Source: Polaribacter sp. ALD11
GTDB lineage: Bacteria; Bacteroidota; Bacteroidia; Flavobacteriales; Flavobacteriaceae
DNA length: 64,000 bases
NCBI RefSeq assembly: GCF_002831685.1
Contig: NZ_CP025119.1
Span: 407,001-471,000, forward strand
Reading direction: 5' to 3'
Shown here: piece after piece, positions 8,366 to 16,739 of the stretch
Numbering within the stretch: the stretch's first letter is position 1
Layout: each line of letters starts with the position of its first letter
Translations under genes and position numbers: made by a program
Notes under the pieces: model-generated
Seen by the model: the letters and a program-made list of their open reading frames with translations, nothing else
What the model was told of the DNA's origin: nothing
The model's database searches: none

Positions 8366-9058
8366 ATGATTAAAATAGAAGGATTACACAAATCTTACCC
8401 AATAGGAAAAGATTCTTTACACGTTTTAAAAGGAATAGATTTACATATAAAAGAAGGCGAATTCGTTTCTATTATGGGATCTTCAGGTTCTGGTAAATCT
8501 ACTTTATTAAATATTGTTGGTTTATTAGATGTGCATGACGAAGGTAACTATTACTTAAACGGCCAACTAATAAAAGATTTAAATGAGAAAAAAGCAGCAA
8601 TTTTAAGAAACAAATTTTTAGGATTCATTTTTCAATCGTTCAACTTAATCTCTTACAAAACGGCTTTAGAAAATGTTGCATTGCCTTTGTATTATAAAGG
8701 AATGGCAAGAAAAGAGCGTTTAAAAGTAGCTTTAGACTATTTAGATAAAGTTGGTTTAAAAGATTGGGCAAATCATTTACCAAACGAACTTTCTGGAGGA
8801 CAAAAACAACGTGTTGCCATTGCAAGAGCTTTGGTAACAAAACCAAAGGTTGTTTTAGCAGATGAACCAACAGGAGCATTAGATTCTACTACAACAGATT
8901 CTGTAATGGATTTGTTAAAAGATATTAATAACGAAGGAATGACTGTTTTTGTAATTACACATGAAGAAGAAGTTGCAGAACAGACCAAAAGAATTGTACG
9001 TTTAAAGGATGGTGTTATTATTAGTGATGAATTTACCAAAGCAGCAAAAGCAGTTTAA
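8366..9058 (+). CDS. ABC transporter ATP-binding protein (MacB/LolD type)
   Basis: The 230-residue ATPase of a MacAB-like system at the cytosolic face of the inner membrane. Walker A GSSGSGKST is at 38-46, the Q-loop at IFQSFNLI, the signature LSGGQ at 142-146, Walker B VVLADEPTG with D166/E167, and the H-loop in FVITHEEE. All motifs are intact, unlike the exporter at 22232. The fold belongs to the LolD/FtsE/MacB clade that drives FtsX-type permeases. It is the first gene of a four-gene operon, with the permease starting 2 bases after its stop. Confidence 0.93.
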   Translation: MIKIEGLHKSYPIGKDSLHVLKGIDLHIKEGEFVSIMGSSGSGKSTLLNIVGLLDVHDEGNYYLNGQLIKDLNEKKAAILRNKFLGFIFQSFNLISYKTALENVALPLYYKGMARKERLKVALDYLDKVGLKDWANHLPNELSGGQKQRVAIARALVTKPKVVLADEPTGALDSTTTDSVMDLLKDINNEGMTVFVITHEEEVAEQTKRIVRLKDGVIISDEFTKAAKAV

Positions 9059-9060
9059 TT

Positions 9061-10293
9061 ATGTTTGATTTAGATCGATGGAGAGAAATTTTTCAAAGTA
9101 TTAATAAGAACAGGCTACGTTCTGTAATGTCTGGTTTTACAGTAGCTTTTGCAATTTTACTTTTTACATTATTATTTGGTATTGTGAGTGGTTTAAGCAA
9201 CTCTTTTAAAGGTGCTTTTGCAGATGATGCTCAAAACGCGATGTTTGTTCGTGTTTGGAAAACTTCTAAACCTTATAAAGGTTTACAAACAGGTAGACAA
9301 ATTCAACTTAAAAATAAAGATTACGATTACATTGGAGATGAATATAGTGATAAAATACAATACAAATCTGCAAGAATTTATAAGAATTTTTCTATTAAAT
9401 ATAAAAATGAAGCAAATTCTTACAGTGTAATGGCTGTAAATCCAGATCATCAATTTTTAGAAAAAACAATTATAGATGAAGGAAGGTATTTAAATGAGCG
9501 AGATTTAAACGAAAAATCTAAATCTATTGTTATTGGTAGATTAATCAAAGAAGATTTATTTGGAGAAAGACCTGCTTTAGGAAAAAGAGTAAATGTAAAT
9601 GGAAGTTCTTATTTAGTGATTGGTGTTTTTTCTGATGAAGGCGGAGATAATGAAGAAAGAAAAGCATTTATACCTTTAACTACAGCGCAAGGAATGTATG
9701 GTAATAACGATTACATTAATCAGGTTGCATTAGGATATAGCCCAGATCTAAGTTTAGACAGAGCAATTGCTTTCGGGAATCAAATGGAGCGTGATTTACG
9801 TAAAAGAATGAATATTCACCCAGATGACCAAAGTGCACTTTCTGTTAGAAATATGGCAGAGGCAAATAAAGGTGTTGGCCAGTTTATGGGAATTTTATAT
9901 GCCATTGTAATTTTAATTGGTTCGGGAACTTTAGTCGCAGGAATTATTGGTATTTCTAATATTATGATTTTTGTAATTAAAGAAAGAACAAAAGAATTTG
10001 GTATTCGAAAAGCATTAGGTGCAGTACCTTCTTCTATTGTTGGTATGGTGGTGCAAGAATCGGTCTTAATTACAACCATTGCAGGGTATCTAGGGCTTTC
10101 TTTAGGAACTTATATTTTAAGCTTAATTGGCAATAGTTTAGAAGAAGATTATTTTATTAAAGACCCAAGTGTAAGTACAGGTATTGTAATTGGCGCTACT
10201 GTTGTATTAATCACATCCGGATTAATTGCAGGATATATACCCGCAAAAAGAGCTGCAAATATTAAACCTATTGAAGCATTAAGAGCAGATTAA
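9061..10293 (+). CDS. ABC transporter permease, MacB/FtsX family
   Basis: A 410-residue membrane protein with the MacB plan: one N-terminal helix (about 20-45), a large periplasmic MacB_PCD domain (about 50-270), then three C-terminal FtsX helices. The ERTKEFGIRKALGA motif after the second helix is the cytosolic coupling element typical of the family, and the AKRAANIKPIEALRAD tail is canonical. It is one of two paralogous permeases here, so the transporter is probably a heterodimer with a shared ATPase. Two bases separate it from the second permease. Confidence 0.92.
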   Translation: MFDLDRWREIFQSINKNRLRSVMSGFTVAFAILLFTLLFGIVSGLSNSFKGAFADDAQNAMFVRVWKTSKPYKGLQTGRQIQLKNKDYDYIGDEYSDKIQYKSARIYKNFSIKYKNEANSYSVMAVNPDHQFLEKTIIDEGRYLNERDLNEKSKSIVIGRLIKEDLFGERPALGKRVNVNGSSYLVIGVFSDEGGDNEERKAFIPLTTAQGMYGNNDYINQVALGYSPDLSLDRAIAFGNQMERDLRKRMNIHPDDQSALSVRNMAEANKGVGQFMGILYAIVILIGSGTLVAGIIGISNIMIFVIKERTKEFGIRKALGAVPSSIVGMVVQESVLITTIAGYLGLSLGTYILSLIGNSLEEDYFIKDPSVSTGIVIGATVVLITSGLIAGYIPAKRAANIKPIEALRAD

Positions 10294-10295
10294 TT

Positions 10296-11540
10296 ATGAA
10301 ATTTTTATTCGATTCAGATACTTGGCAAGAGATTTACGGAAGCATTCGTAAAAACAAAGTAAGAACTGCAATTACTATAATTGGTGTGCTTTGGGGAATT
10401 TTCTTGTTAGTCGTTTTATTAGGTGCCGCAAGAGGAATGGAAAATGGTTTTAACAAATTGTTTGGTAATTTTGCAACCAACAGTGTTTTTGTTTGGACGC
10501 AGTCTACAGATACTCCTTTTAAAGGTTTTCAAGAAGGAAGAAGATTTACATTAACAATGAATGATATTGAGGTGTTAAAATCTGAATATTCAGACGAGAT
10601 TAAATTGTTAGCACCAAGAAATCAGACAAACAATTTAATTATAAAAGACTTTAAATCTGGTAATTTTAAAGTGAGTGGAGATTATCCCATCTTAGATCAA
10701 ATTCAGAAAAAACAATTATTATATGGTCGTTTTTTAAATCAGAATGATATTTCATCAATAGGAAAAGTTACTGTCATATCAGAAGATATGTACAAGCAAT
10801 TATTTGATAAAGACGAATTTCCAATCGGGCAATACGTTAAAATAAATAGTATCAGTTATAAAGTTATTGGAGTTTACAAGCCATCAAATACTATAGATTT
10901 TGATGGAGATTGTGCATACATTCCGTTTTCTACTTTTAAAAAAGTGTACAATACTGCCAATAAGGTAGATTGGATGATGATAACGGCACATGAAGGAACA
11001 GATATCGAACAAATGGAAAGTGACGTGTTACTTACTTTAAAAGGGTTGCATAAAGTACACCCAGATGACGAAAGAGCTTTTGGTAGTGTGAACCTAGGAA
11101 AAGAAATAGGAAAGATTACAGGTTTTATAACGGGTATGCAGTTCTTAACCTGGTTTGTAGGTATCGCTACTCTAATAGCAGGAGTTTTTGCAATTGGTAA
11201 CATTCTTTTAATTACCGTAAAAGAACGTACAAAAGAAATTGGAATTAGAAGAGCGTTAGGTGCAACACCAAAAAGTATTAGACAGCAAATTGTATTAGAA
11301 TCCGTTTTTCTAACAACAGTAGCAGGCATGTTAGGTATTATTTTTGGAAGTGTAGTTTTATTTTTAATTGACATGGCATTTGGCCAAGGTGAAGATGCTG
11401 CATTAATAAACCCAACAGTAAACATCCCCATTATATTGATTGCATTTGTCACGTTAATAGTGCTAGGAACCTTAATAGGATTGATTCCGGCACACATGGC
11501 AACAGTAGTAAAACCAATAGAAGCATTAAGAGAAGAATAA
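10296..11540 (+). CDS. ABC transporter permease, MacB/FtsX family (second subunit)
   Basis: A 414-residue paralogue of the preceding gene, with the same order: N-terminal helix, periplasmic domain, three C-terminal helices. Its coupling motif is ERTKEIGIRRALGA and its tail HMATVVKPIEALREE. The N-terminus (WQEIYGSIRKNKVRTAITI) mirrors that of its neighbour (WREIFQSINKNRLRSVMSG), so the pair arose by duplication. It is followed after 19 bases by a MacA-like adaptor. The substrate is unknown; macrolides, peptides or lipids are handled by relatives. Confidence 0.92.
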   Translation: MKFLFDSDTWQEIYGSIRKNKVRTAITIIGVLWGIFLLVVLLGAARGMENGFNKLFGNFATNSVFVWTQSTDTPFKGFQEGRRFTLTMNDIEVLKSEYSDEIKLLAPRNQTNNLIIKDFKSGNFKVSGDYPILDQIQKKQLLYGRFLNQNDISSIGKVTVISEDMYKQLFDKDEFPIGQYVKINSISYKVIGVYKPSNTIDFDGDCAYIPFSTFKKVYNTANKVDWMMITAHEGTDIEQMESDVLLTLKGLHKVHPDDERAFGSVNLGKEIGKITGFITGMQFLTWFVGIATLIAGVFAIGNILLITVKERTKEIGIRRALGATPKSIRQQIVLESVFLTTVAGMLGIIFGSVVLFLIDMAFGQGEDAALINPTVNIPIILIAFVTLIVLGTLIGLIPAHMATVVKPIEALREE

Positions 11541-11559
11541 AATCAATTAACAACAAATC

Positions 11560-12669
11560 ATGAGTAAAAGATCTAAAATTATTTTAATAGTTATAGCAGT
11601 ATGTTTTATTGCAGCACTTGTTTGGTTCGGTAAAAAGAACAAAAAGAGTATTGTAGAATATGAAACAGAAACACCATTTAGAACAACAATTGTTAAAAAA
11701 ACAGTAGCTACTGGTAAAGTAATCCCTTTAGAGGAAATTGAAATTAAGCCTCAAATTACCGGAATTATAGACAAAGTAATGTTGTTAGAAGGTTCGAAAG
11801 TTAAAAAAGGAGATTTAATTGCAGTTGTTAGAGTTGTGCCTAATGAACAATCTTTAATTAGTGCAAAAGGTCGAGTAGACAATGCTAAATTAAGAGTAAA
11901 TAACGGACAAGTTTCTTACAAAAGATCTAAAAATTTATTTGACAAAGGTGTAATTGCAAGAGCAGAATATGAAGGTGTAGAATTATCTTACAATCAAGCA
12001 CAACAAGATTTAAAGAATGCTCAGAATGATTATTTAATTATTAAAAGAGGTTCTGCAGGTTCAGGTGGTGCGGCAAATACCAATATTATTGCACAAATGT
12101 CTGGTACAATTTTAGAGATTCCTGTAAAAGAAGGAGATCAGGTAATTCAATCTAACAATTTTAATGCAGGTACTACTATTGCATCAATTGCAGATATGAG
12201 TAAAATGATTTTTGAAGGAAAAGTAGACGAATCTGAAGTTGGTAAACTAGTTAAAGGAACTGATATTGAAGTTTCGATTGGTGCAATTGAAGGAACTAAA
12301 TTTCCTGCAAAATTGAACTTTATAGCACCTAAAGGAACTGAAGAAGGTGGTGCTGTTCAATTTAAAATTAAAGCAGATGTTTCTTTAGATGATAAATTTT
12401 TTATTAGAGCAGGTTATAGTGCAAATGCAGATATTGTTTTAATAAAAAAAGACAGTGTTCTGGCTATAAAAGAAGGGGTGTTAAAGTTTGACAAAAAAAC
12501 AGAAGAGCCTTATGTTGAAGTAAAAACTGGTGAAGGAACTTTTGAAAAAAGAACAGTAAAACTAGGAACTTCTGACGGTGTAAATGTTGAAGTTTTAGAA
12601 GGTGTTACGAAAGATGACGAAATAAAAGTTTGGAACAAAGCTTCTAAAGACGAGAAAAAGAAAGACTAA
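11560..12669 (+). CDS. Periplasmic adaptor subunit (MacA/HlyD family)
   Basis: A 369-residue membrane-fusion protein that would link the MacB-like complex to an outer-membrane channel. An N-terminal anchor helix (about 6-24) has no lipobox. The lipoyl-like halves flank a coiled-coil hairpin: IEIKPQITGIIDKVMLLEG begins the first half, and SGTILEIPVKEGDQV the second. Beta-barrel and membrane-proximal domains follow. No TolC gene is in this operon, so a TolC encoded elsewhere (perhaps the one at 19463) would be needed. It is the last gene of the operon, ending before a strong hairpin. Confidence 0.9.
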   Translation: MSKRSKIILIVIAVCFIAALVWFGKKNKKSIVEYETETPFRTTIVKKTVATGKVIPLEEIEIKPQITGIIDKVMLLEGSKVKKGDLIAVVRVVPNEQSLISAKGRVDNAKLRVNNGQVSYKRSKNLFDKGVIARAEYEGVELSYNQAQQDLKNAQNDYLIIKRGSAGSGGAANTNIIAQMSGTILEIPVKEGDQVIQSNNFNAGTTIASIADMSKMIFEGKVDESEVGKLVKGTDIEVSIGAIEGTKFPAKLNFIAPKGTEEGGAVQFKIKADVSLDDKFFIRAGYSANADIVLIKKDSVLAIKEGVLKFDKKTEEPYVEVKTGEGTFEKRTVKLGTSDGVNVEVLEGVTKDDEIKVWNKASKDEKKKD

Positions 12670-12693
12670 TCAAAAATAATTAGTTGATTTTAT

Positions 12694-12733
12694 AAAAAAA
12701 AGAGGAACTTATTTAGATAAGTTCCTCTTTTTT
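12694..12733. terminator. Bidirectional intrinsic terminator after MacAB-like operon
   Basis: A perfect 12-bp stem, 12701-12712 with 12717-12728, with a TTAG loop, an A-run before it and a T-run after it. It lies between the convergent adaptor and DUF1853 genes. Confidence 0.9.
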
Positions 12734-12828
12734 ATGTTTTTAAAATTTATTTTTGATTGATATAATAGTTTAAAGATTAAGAAAGGTCTGTTTGAGAATA
12801 GTTGAGAATTGTATTGGAATAAAAAATA

Positions 12829-13641
12829 TTACCACCAAACTAAAAAGAACTTTTCAATTTCTCCGTTTTCTTTTTTTAGCCAACAAAGTGGAGAAAATTG
12901 TCGTTCTAAAATTGAATTAGTCTCTTCTTTAAATTGAATAAAAGAGCACCAGTTTACATTTTCATGCGGAACCACTAACCAATCTTTTTTAATAGGAATA
13001 AAAAATTTACAGTTAGAAAACTGTTCTAATTCTTCTAGTTTGCTATAAAAACCTACAATACAATCATTATTTATTTTTGATAACTGAATTTTTTTATCAG
13101 AAAAAGGAACAAATAATTGTGCTTTAAAATAGACTTGTTGTGCAATGTTTTCTGATGATAAATTGATTGTTTTTAAATATTTTAAACATTCATTAGAGTA
13201 GAGCAGTGGTAACTGTTTTCCTTTTAGTTTTGTTAGTTTTTCAACTAAAGAATCTTTTCTATTCGGACCAATAAAATGGTCTATTTCAGAAGTTCCAACG
13301 GATGCATCAAACAAATAGAATTTATAGATAATTTCTAAATGAACGGGTTTTTTATCTTTTAAAAGAATACAATCTAACTCACCAAGTGTAATTTTTTCTT
13401 TTTGAATTTGAATGTTTTCAGAAACAATCTCTATGGATGCGTCTTGTGCTAATTCAAAGGAAACAAAACGTTCTATGTATTTTCCTAAGCGTAATTTCTC
13501 ATCAAGGATACTGTTAATTTTAGATGATTTATACGGAAGGTTAAAATGTTGTAGGCCAAAAATTGCATTGCCTTTCCACAAACAATTTGTTTGTAAAAAG
13601 CCATCGTATCTTTTCTGTATATCTTTTGTTTTTTGATGCAT
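12829..13641 (-). CDS. DUF1853 family protein
   Basis: A 270-residue soluble protein of unknown function. The opening segment KRYDGFLQTNCLWKG, the LGKYIERF stretch and the central ITLGELDCILL match DUF1853 as I remember it. The E-LD-x-(I/L)-L core followed by VHLEIIYKFYLF has the look of a PD-(D/E)xK nuclease fold (acidic residues, then E-x-K in a beta strand). That fold is an inference from the pattern, not an established activity. It stands alone, divergent from the DUF2461 gene. Confidence 0.75.
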   Translation of the reverse strand: MHQKTKDIQKRYDGFLQTNCLWKGNAIFGLQHFNLPYKSSKINSILDEKLRLGKYIERFVSFELAQDASIEIVSENIQIQKEKITLGELDCILLKDKKPVHLEIIYKFYLFDASVGTSEIDHFIGPNRKDSLVEKLTKLKGKQLPLLYSNECLKYLKTINLSSENIAQQVYFKAQLFVPFSDKKIQLSKINNDCIVGFYSKLEELEQFSNCKFFIPIKKDWLVVPHENVNWCSFIQFKEETNSILERQFSPLCWLKKENGEIEKFFLVWW

Positions 13642-13698
13642 TTCAAATTCGAAGTTACAAATCTATTTTGTAAATTTAACTTTTAAAACATCAATAAA

Positions 13699-14373
13699 AT
13701 GCAATTCCAGAAATCTACATTTAAATACCTTGAAGACCTACAAAAAAATAACAATAGAGATTGGTTTGCAGATCATAAAGAAACATACTTAAAAGAACAA
13801 CAAAATGTAAAAGATGTATTTGCAGCTATAAATTTAAACTTGCAAAAGCATGATGAAATAGAGAAATCTAAAATGATGCGTATTTATAGAGATGTTCGTT
13901 TTTCTAAAGACAAAACACCTTACAAAGCACATTTTGCAAATTCTTTTTCTAGATTAGGTAAAGATTTAAGAGGTGGTTATTTTCTAAGAATTAGACCAGG
14001 AGAATCTTTTTTGGCTGGTGGATTTTGGGAACCTAGTAAAGATGATTTATTAAGAATTCGAAAAGAAATTGAGTTAGACGCTTCAGAAATAAAAGATATT
14101 TTAAAAGATAAAAATTATCAAAAGTATTTTGGCGGAAAATTTGAGAGTTTTTCTGAATTAAAAACAGCTCCTAGAGGTTTCGATAAAGAACACCCAGATG
14201 TAGATTTATTACGCAAAAAAGGATTTATTGCAACTAGAAATTTTACAGATGCAGAAGTATTAGCACCTAATTTTGTAGAAGAAGTAGATAAAAGTTTTAA
14301 AGCTCTACGTCCGTTTTTTAATTTATTTAGTGATATTTTAACGACGAATTTGAATGGAGAGTCAATTGTTTAA
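13699..14373 (+). CDS. DUF2461 family protein
   Basis: A 224-residue soluble protein. The N-terminal FKYLEDLQKNNNRDWFADHK, the RDVRFSKDKTPYKAHF motif and the GGFWEPSKDDLLRIRKEI segment are hallmarks of DUF2461 (a TIGR02453-type family). Molecular function is not established. There is no signal peptide. It is monocistronic, followed by a 353-base gap that holds a structured repeat element. Confidence 0.9.
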   Translation: MQFQKSTFKYLEDLQKNNNRDWFADHKETYLKEQQNVKDVFAAINLNLQKHDEIEKSKMMRIYRDVRFSKDKTPYKAHFANSFSRLGKDLRGGYFLRIRPGESFLAGGFWEPSKDDLLRIRKEIELDASEIKDILKDKNYQKYFGGKFESFSELKTAPRGFDKEHPDVDLLRKKGFIATRNFTDAEVLAPNFVEEVDKSFKALRPFFNLFSDILTTNLNGESIV

Positions 14374-14726
14374 AATTATTGTCACAGACAAATAAAGCGT
14401 GTTGTTAAGTTTTTGTATGTTATCGTTTACAAAAGGAATATTATTTGGAAATGAGATTGATAAATTTAAAAGATCTATTTTTTAGAATCTTCTAACTCTT
14501 TTTTTTTTTTGAATGTTATGGAGTTTTTAGGAATTCTATTTAGTTGGCAAAATTTGCGTTAGGGATTGAAACGGCATCCTTTTAAACTGTTTCCCGAGAC
14601 TTCGGGATAAAACAGTTTAAAAGATATAGTGTAAAGCCCTACCTTTTTAGGGAACGCCAAAAATAATATTGTAAAGTTCTGTACTAATATTTAAGAAAAG
14701 AGAAATTTTCTTAGTAATACTGATAA
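14374..14726. other. Intergenic region holding a structured repeat element
   Basis: A 353-base gap between the convergent DUF2461 and MATE genes. Its first 180 bases show only AT-rich sequence with a 12-T run near 14500. The part from 14553 to 14658 is the structured element described separately. No protein-coding frame is supported. Confidence 0.6.
14553..14658 (+). ncRNA. Structured repeat element, copy 1 (flavo-1-like candidate)
   Basis: A 106-base element with the conserved core TTAGGGATTGAAACGGCATCC, a variable hairpin, then AAAGATATA, AAAGCCC and a second hairpin. Here the central hairpin is a long stem (TTTTAAACTGTTT with AAACAGTTTAAAA) topped by a GC-rich stem-loop, CCCGAGACTTCGGG. 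The second hairpin pairs CCCTA with TAGGG, and GCGTT at 14556 can pair with AACGC at 14653. A copy on the opposite strand at 31681-31770 keeps the core but changes both hairpins in a compensatory way. Its size and lineage resemble the flavo-1 RNA of Bacteroidetes, but I cannot test the covariance model. Confidence 0.6.
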
Positions 14727-16064
14727 CTACTTCAAATTTCGATTAACTTCTCGTTTTAAAACCAAAATTGTTATAATTGTAGACAGCACATCTGCAATAG
14801 GGAAGGACCACCAAACACCATTTATACCAAAATAAATTGGTAAAAAATAGGCTAATGGAATTAAGAATATTCCTTGTTTTAAAAGGGTTAAAAATAAAGC
14901 AGGCATTACCTTTCCTGCTGCCTGAAAGTAGGCGGAACCCACTAATTGCATGGTTACAACTGGTGTAACTAAAAAGACAATTAACAAGGCATCGGGTGTT
15001 TTTTCTAAAAGTGTAGCGTCGTTTGTAAAAATCCAAATAATTTCTTCTTTAAAAATAGCAACTGCAATAAAAATTAATGTTCCAATTACAGAACCAAAAA
15101 AGATAGATTTTTTAATGGTTTCTTTTACTCGGTCGTTTTTTTCTGCACCAATATTAAAACCAGCAACAGGTAAAAAACCTTGTGAAATTCCTAAAATTGG
15201 AGAAAAAGCAAACATCATTACTCTATTTATAATTCCATAGACTGCAATAGATATTTCGCCACCATAGGTAAAAAGTGAGTAATTTAAAACAATCATTAAT
15301 ATGCTAATTGCACCTTGTCTAACCACAGAAACGCCACCTATCTGTGTAATTTCTTTCACTATTTTAAAATCTAATTTAAAGTTCTTTGGTATAATTTTTA
15401 ATTCACTTTTAGAAGATAAAAAGAAATACAAAATATACAACCCGCAACTTACATAAGAAATTGAGGTTGCTAAACCTGCTCCGTACATTCCCCAATTAAA
15501 ATATTTTATAAATAAAATATCTAATAAAACATTTAATACAGCAGGAACCATCATTGCATACATAGCGTACTTTGGTTTTCCTTCTGCTCTAATTGTTGGG
15601 TTTCCCATCATCGCAAAAGCTAAAAAAGGAACTCCGTAAATAATTACGTTAAAATATTCTGATGCAATTGGTAGAATGTCTCCTTTTGCACCAAATAAAT
15701 TTAAAATAGAAACACTAAAAATGTTTCCAAGAATTACAAAAAGTATGGCTAAAATAACTGTTAAACTAATCTGATTTCCGAAGGTTAAAAAAGCTTTTTC
15801 AGAATTATTTGCACCTAAAGCTCTAGAAATGATAGAGCTTCCCCCAATTCCAATTCCCATTCCTATAGAAGAAATTAAAAAAGCAATTGGCAAGACTACT
15901 GTAATTGCTGCAATTGCCAAAACACCAATCCATTGTCCTACAAAAATGGTGTCTACTATCATGTTTAAAGACATTACAAGAATTCCTATCGTTGCAGGAA
16001 CTGCTTGTTTTATCAATAATTTACTTATTTTTTCTGTACCTAATTTGTTTGCTAGCTTGTTCAT
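14727..16064 (-). CDS. MATE family efflux transporter
   Basis: A 445-residue inner-membrane protein with twelve predicted helices in two homologous halves, exporting drugs or metabolites against Na+ or H+. The first half opens KLLIKQAVPATIGILVMSLNMIVDTIFVGQ, the usual MATE start with the conserved D-T-x-F-V-G-x. The second half repeats the pattern around PILGISQGFLPVAGFNIGA. The bacterial DinF/NorM-like subfamily fits. It is monocistronic and divergent from the thioesterase gene at 16169. Confidence 0.92.
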   Translation of the reverse strand: MNKLANKLGTEKISKLLIKQAVPATIGILVMSLNMIVDTIFVGQWIGVLAIAAITVVLPIAFLISSIGMGIGIGGSSIISRALGANNSEKAFLTFGNQISLTVILAILFVILGNIFSVSILNLFGAKGDILPIASEYFNVIIYGVPFLAFAMMGNPTIRAEGKPKYAMYAMMVPAVLNVLLDILFIKYFNWGMYGAGLATSISYVSCGLYILYFFLSSKSELKIIPKNFKLDFKIVKEITQIGGVSVVRQGAISILMIVLNYSLFTYGGEISIAVYGIINRVMMFAFSPILGISQGFLPVAGFNIGAEKNDRVKETIKKSIFFGSVIGTLIFIAVAIFKEEIIWIFTNDATLLEKTPDALLIVFLVTPVVTMQLVGSAYFQAAGKVMPALFLTLLKQGIFLIPLAYFLPIYFGINGVWWSFPIADVLSTIITILVLKREVNRNLK

Positions 16065-16121
16065 AGAAGTTCTACAAAGAACGTGAATTTTAAGTATTCT
16101 AGCGAAATTGAAACATCAATA

Positions 16122-16154
16122 ATTGTTATAGAACTATTAAAATTTATAAATTTG
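16122..16154 (+). promoter_or_regulatory. Promoter for thioesterase gene
   Basis: A Bacteroidetes-type promoter: TTG at 16122-16124 and TAAATTTG at 16147-16154, with 22 bases between. It lies 14 bases before the ATG of the 16169 gene. Confidence 0.55.
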
Positions 16155-16168
16155 TACAAATTAAAAGA

Positions 16169-16558
16169 ATGAAGGATATTTTTGAATTAAAAGTAACAGT
16201 TACCTCTGAAAATATAGACGATTTAAATCATGTAAATAATGTAGTTTATGTACAATGGATGGATACAGTTGCTTTTGAGCATTGGGCTTTTTTGACTAGA
16301 GATACACCTTTACCACAATATATTTGGGTGGTTTTAAAACACGAAATAGAATACTTAAAACAAGCCGTTTTAGGAGATGAAATTACTATAAAAACGTGGG
16401 TTGGAGAAACAAAAGGCTTTAAATCTGAACGTTTGATGGAATTTTATAGAGAGAATCAATTATTAGTTAAAGCTAAAACAGTTTGGGGAATGTTAGATGT
16501 AATAAAATACAAACCTGTTAGAATTAGAGAAGATGTTATGAAGGTTTTATATCCTTAA
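16169..16558 (+). CDS. Acyl-CoA thioesterase (4HBT hotdog family)
   Basis: A 129-residue single hotdog-fold protein, probably hydrolysing acyl-CoA in the cytosol. The helix-entry signature DDLNHVNNVVYVQWMDT matches the 4-hydroxybenzoyl-CoA thioesterase/YbgC-like group (D-x-x-x-H-V-N-N-x-x-Y). The strand IEYLKQAVLGDEITIKTWVG is the standard central beta sheet. The acyl chain preference cannot be read from the sequence. It has its own promoter and is separated by 181 bases from the helicase. Confidence 0.88.
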   Translation: MKDIFELKVTVTSENIDDLNHVNNVVYVQWMDTVAFEHWAFLTRDTPLPQYIWVVLKHEIEYLKQAVLGDEITIKTWVGETKGFKSERLMEFYRENQLLVKAKTVWGMLDVIKYKPVRIREDVMKVLYP

Positions 16559-16712
16559 AAAAGAGATTAGTAGTATTGTAAATTCACAATTTATGAAGTC
16601 GAAATTTTAGAATTAACGGTATCTGTTTCTTTAAATAAAACGGCATCATAATTTGTTCGTTTATAGTTGAATAAAATCTAAATCCTTTTACAATTATTAA
16701 AATCAATAAAAG

Positions 16713-16720
16713 TATCTTTG
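16713..16720 (+). promoter_or_regulatory. -7 box of helicase promoter
   Basis: TATCTTTG, a perfect TAnnTTTG box, 19 bases before the helicase ATG. No well-placed TTG is seen upstream. Confidence 0.5.
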
Positions 16721-16739
16721 CACAAAATTTAGAGACAAA

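Noticed and set aside
10874..11497. A 207-residue open frame antisense to the second MacB-like permease
   Set aside because: It lies wholly inside a well-supported gene on the other strand, has no family motif and has a composition expected of a shadow frame.
14482..14495. Palindrome TTAGAA-TC-TTCTAA in the DUF2461-MATE gap
   Set aside because: It is next to neither a promoter nor a gene start, and such AT-rich palindromes are expected by chance here.
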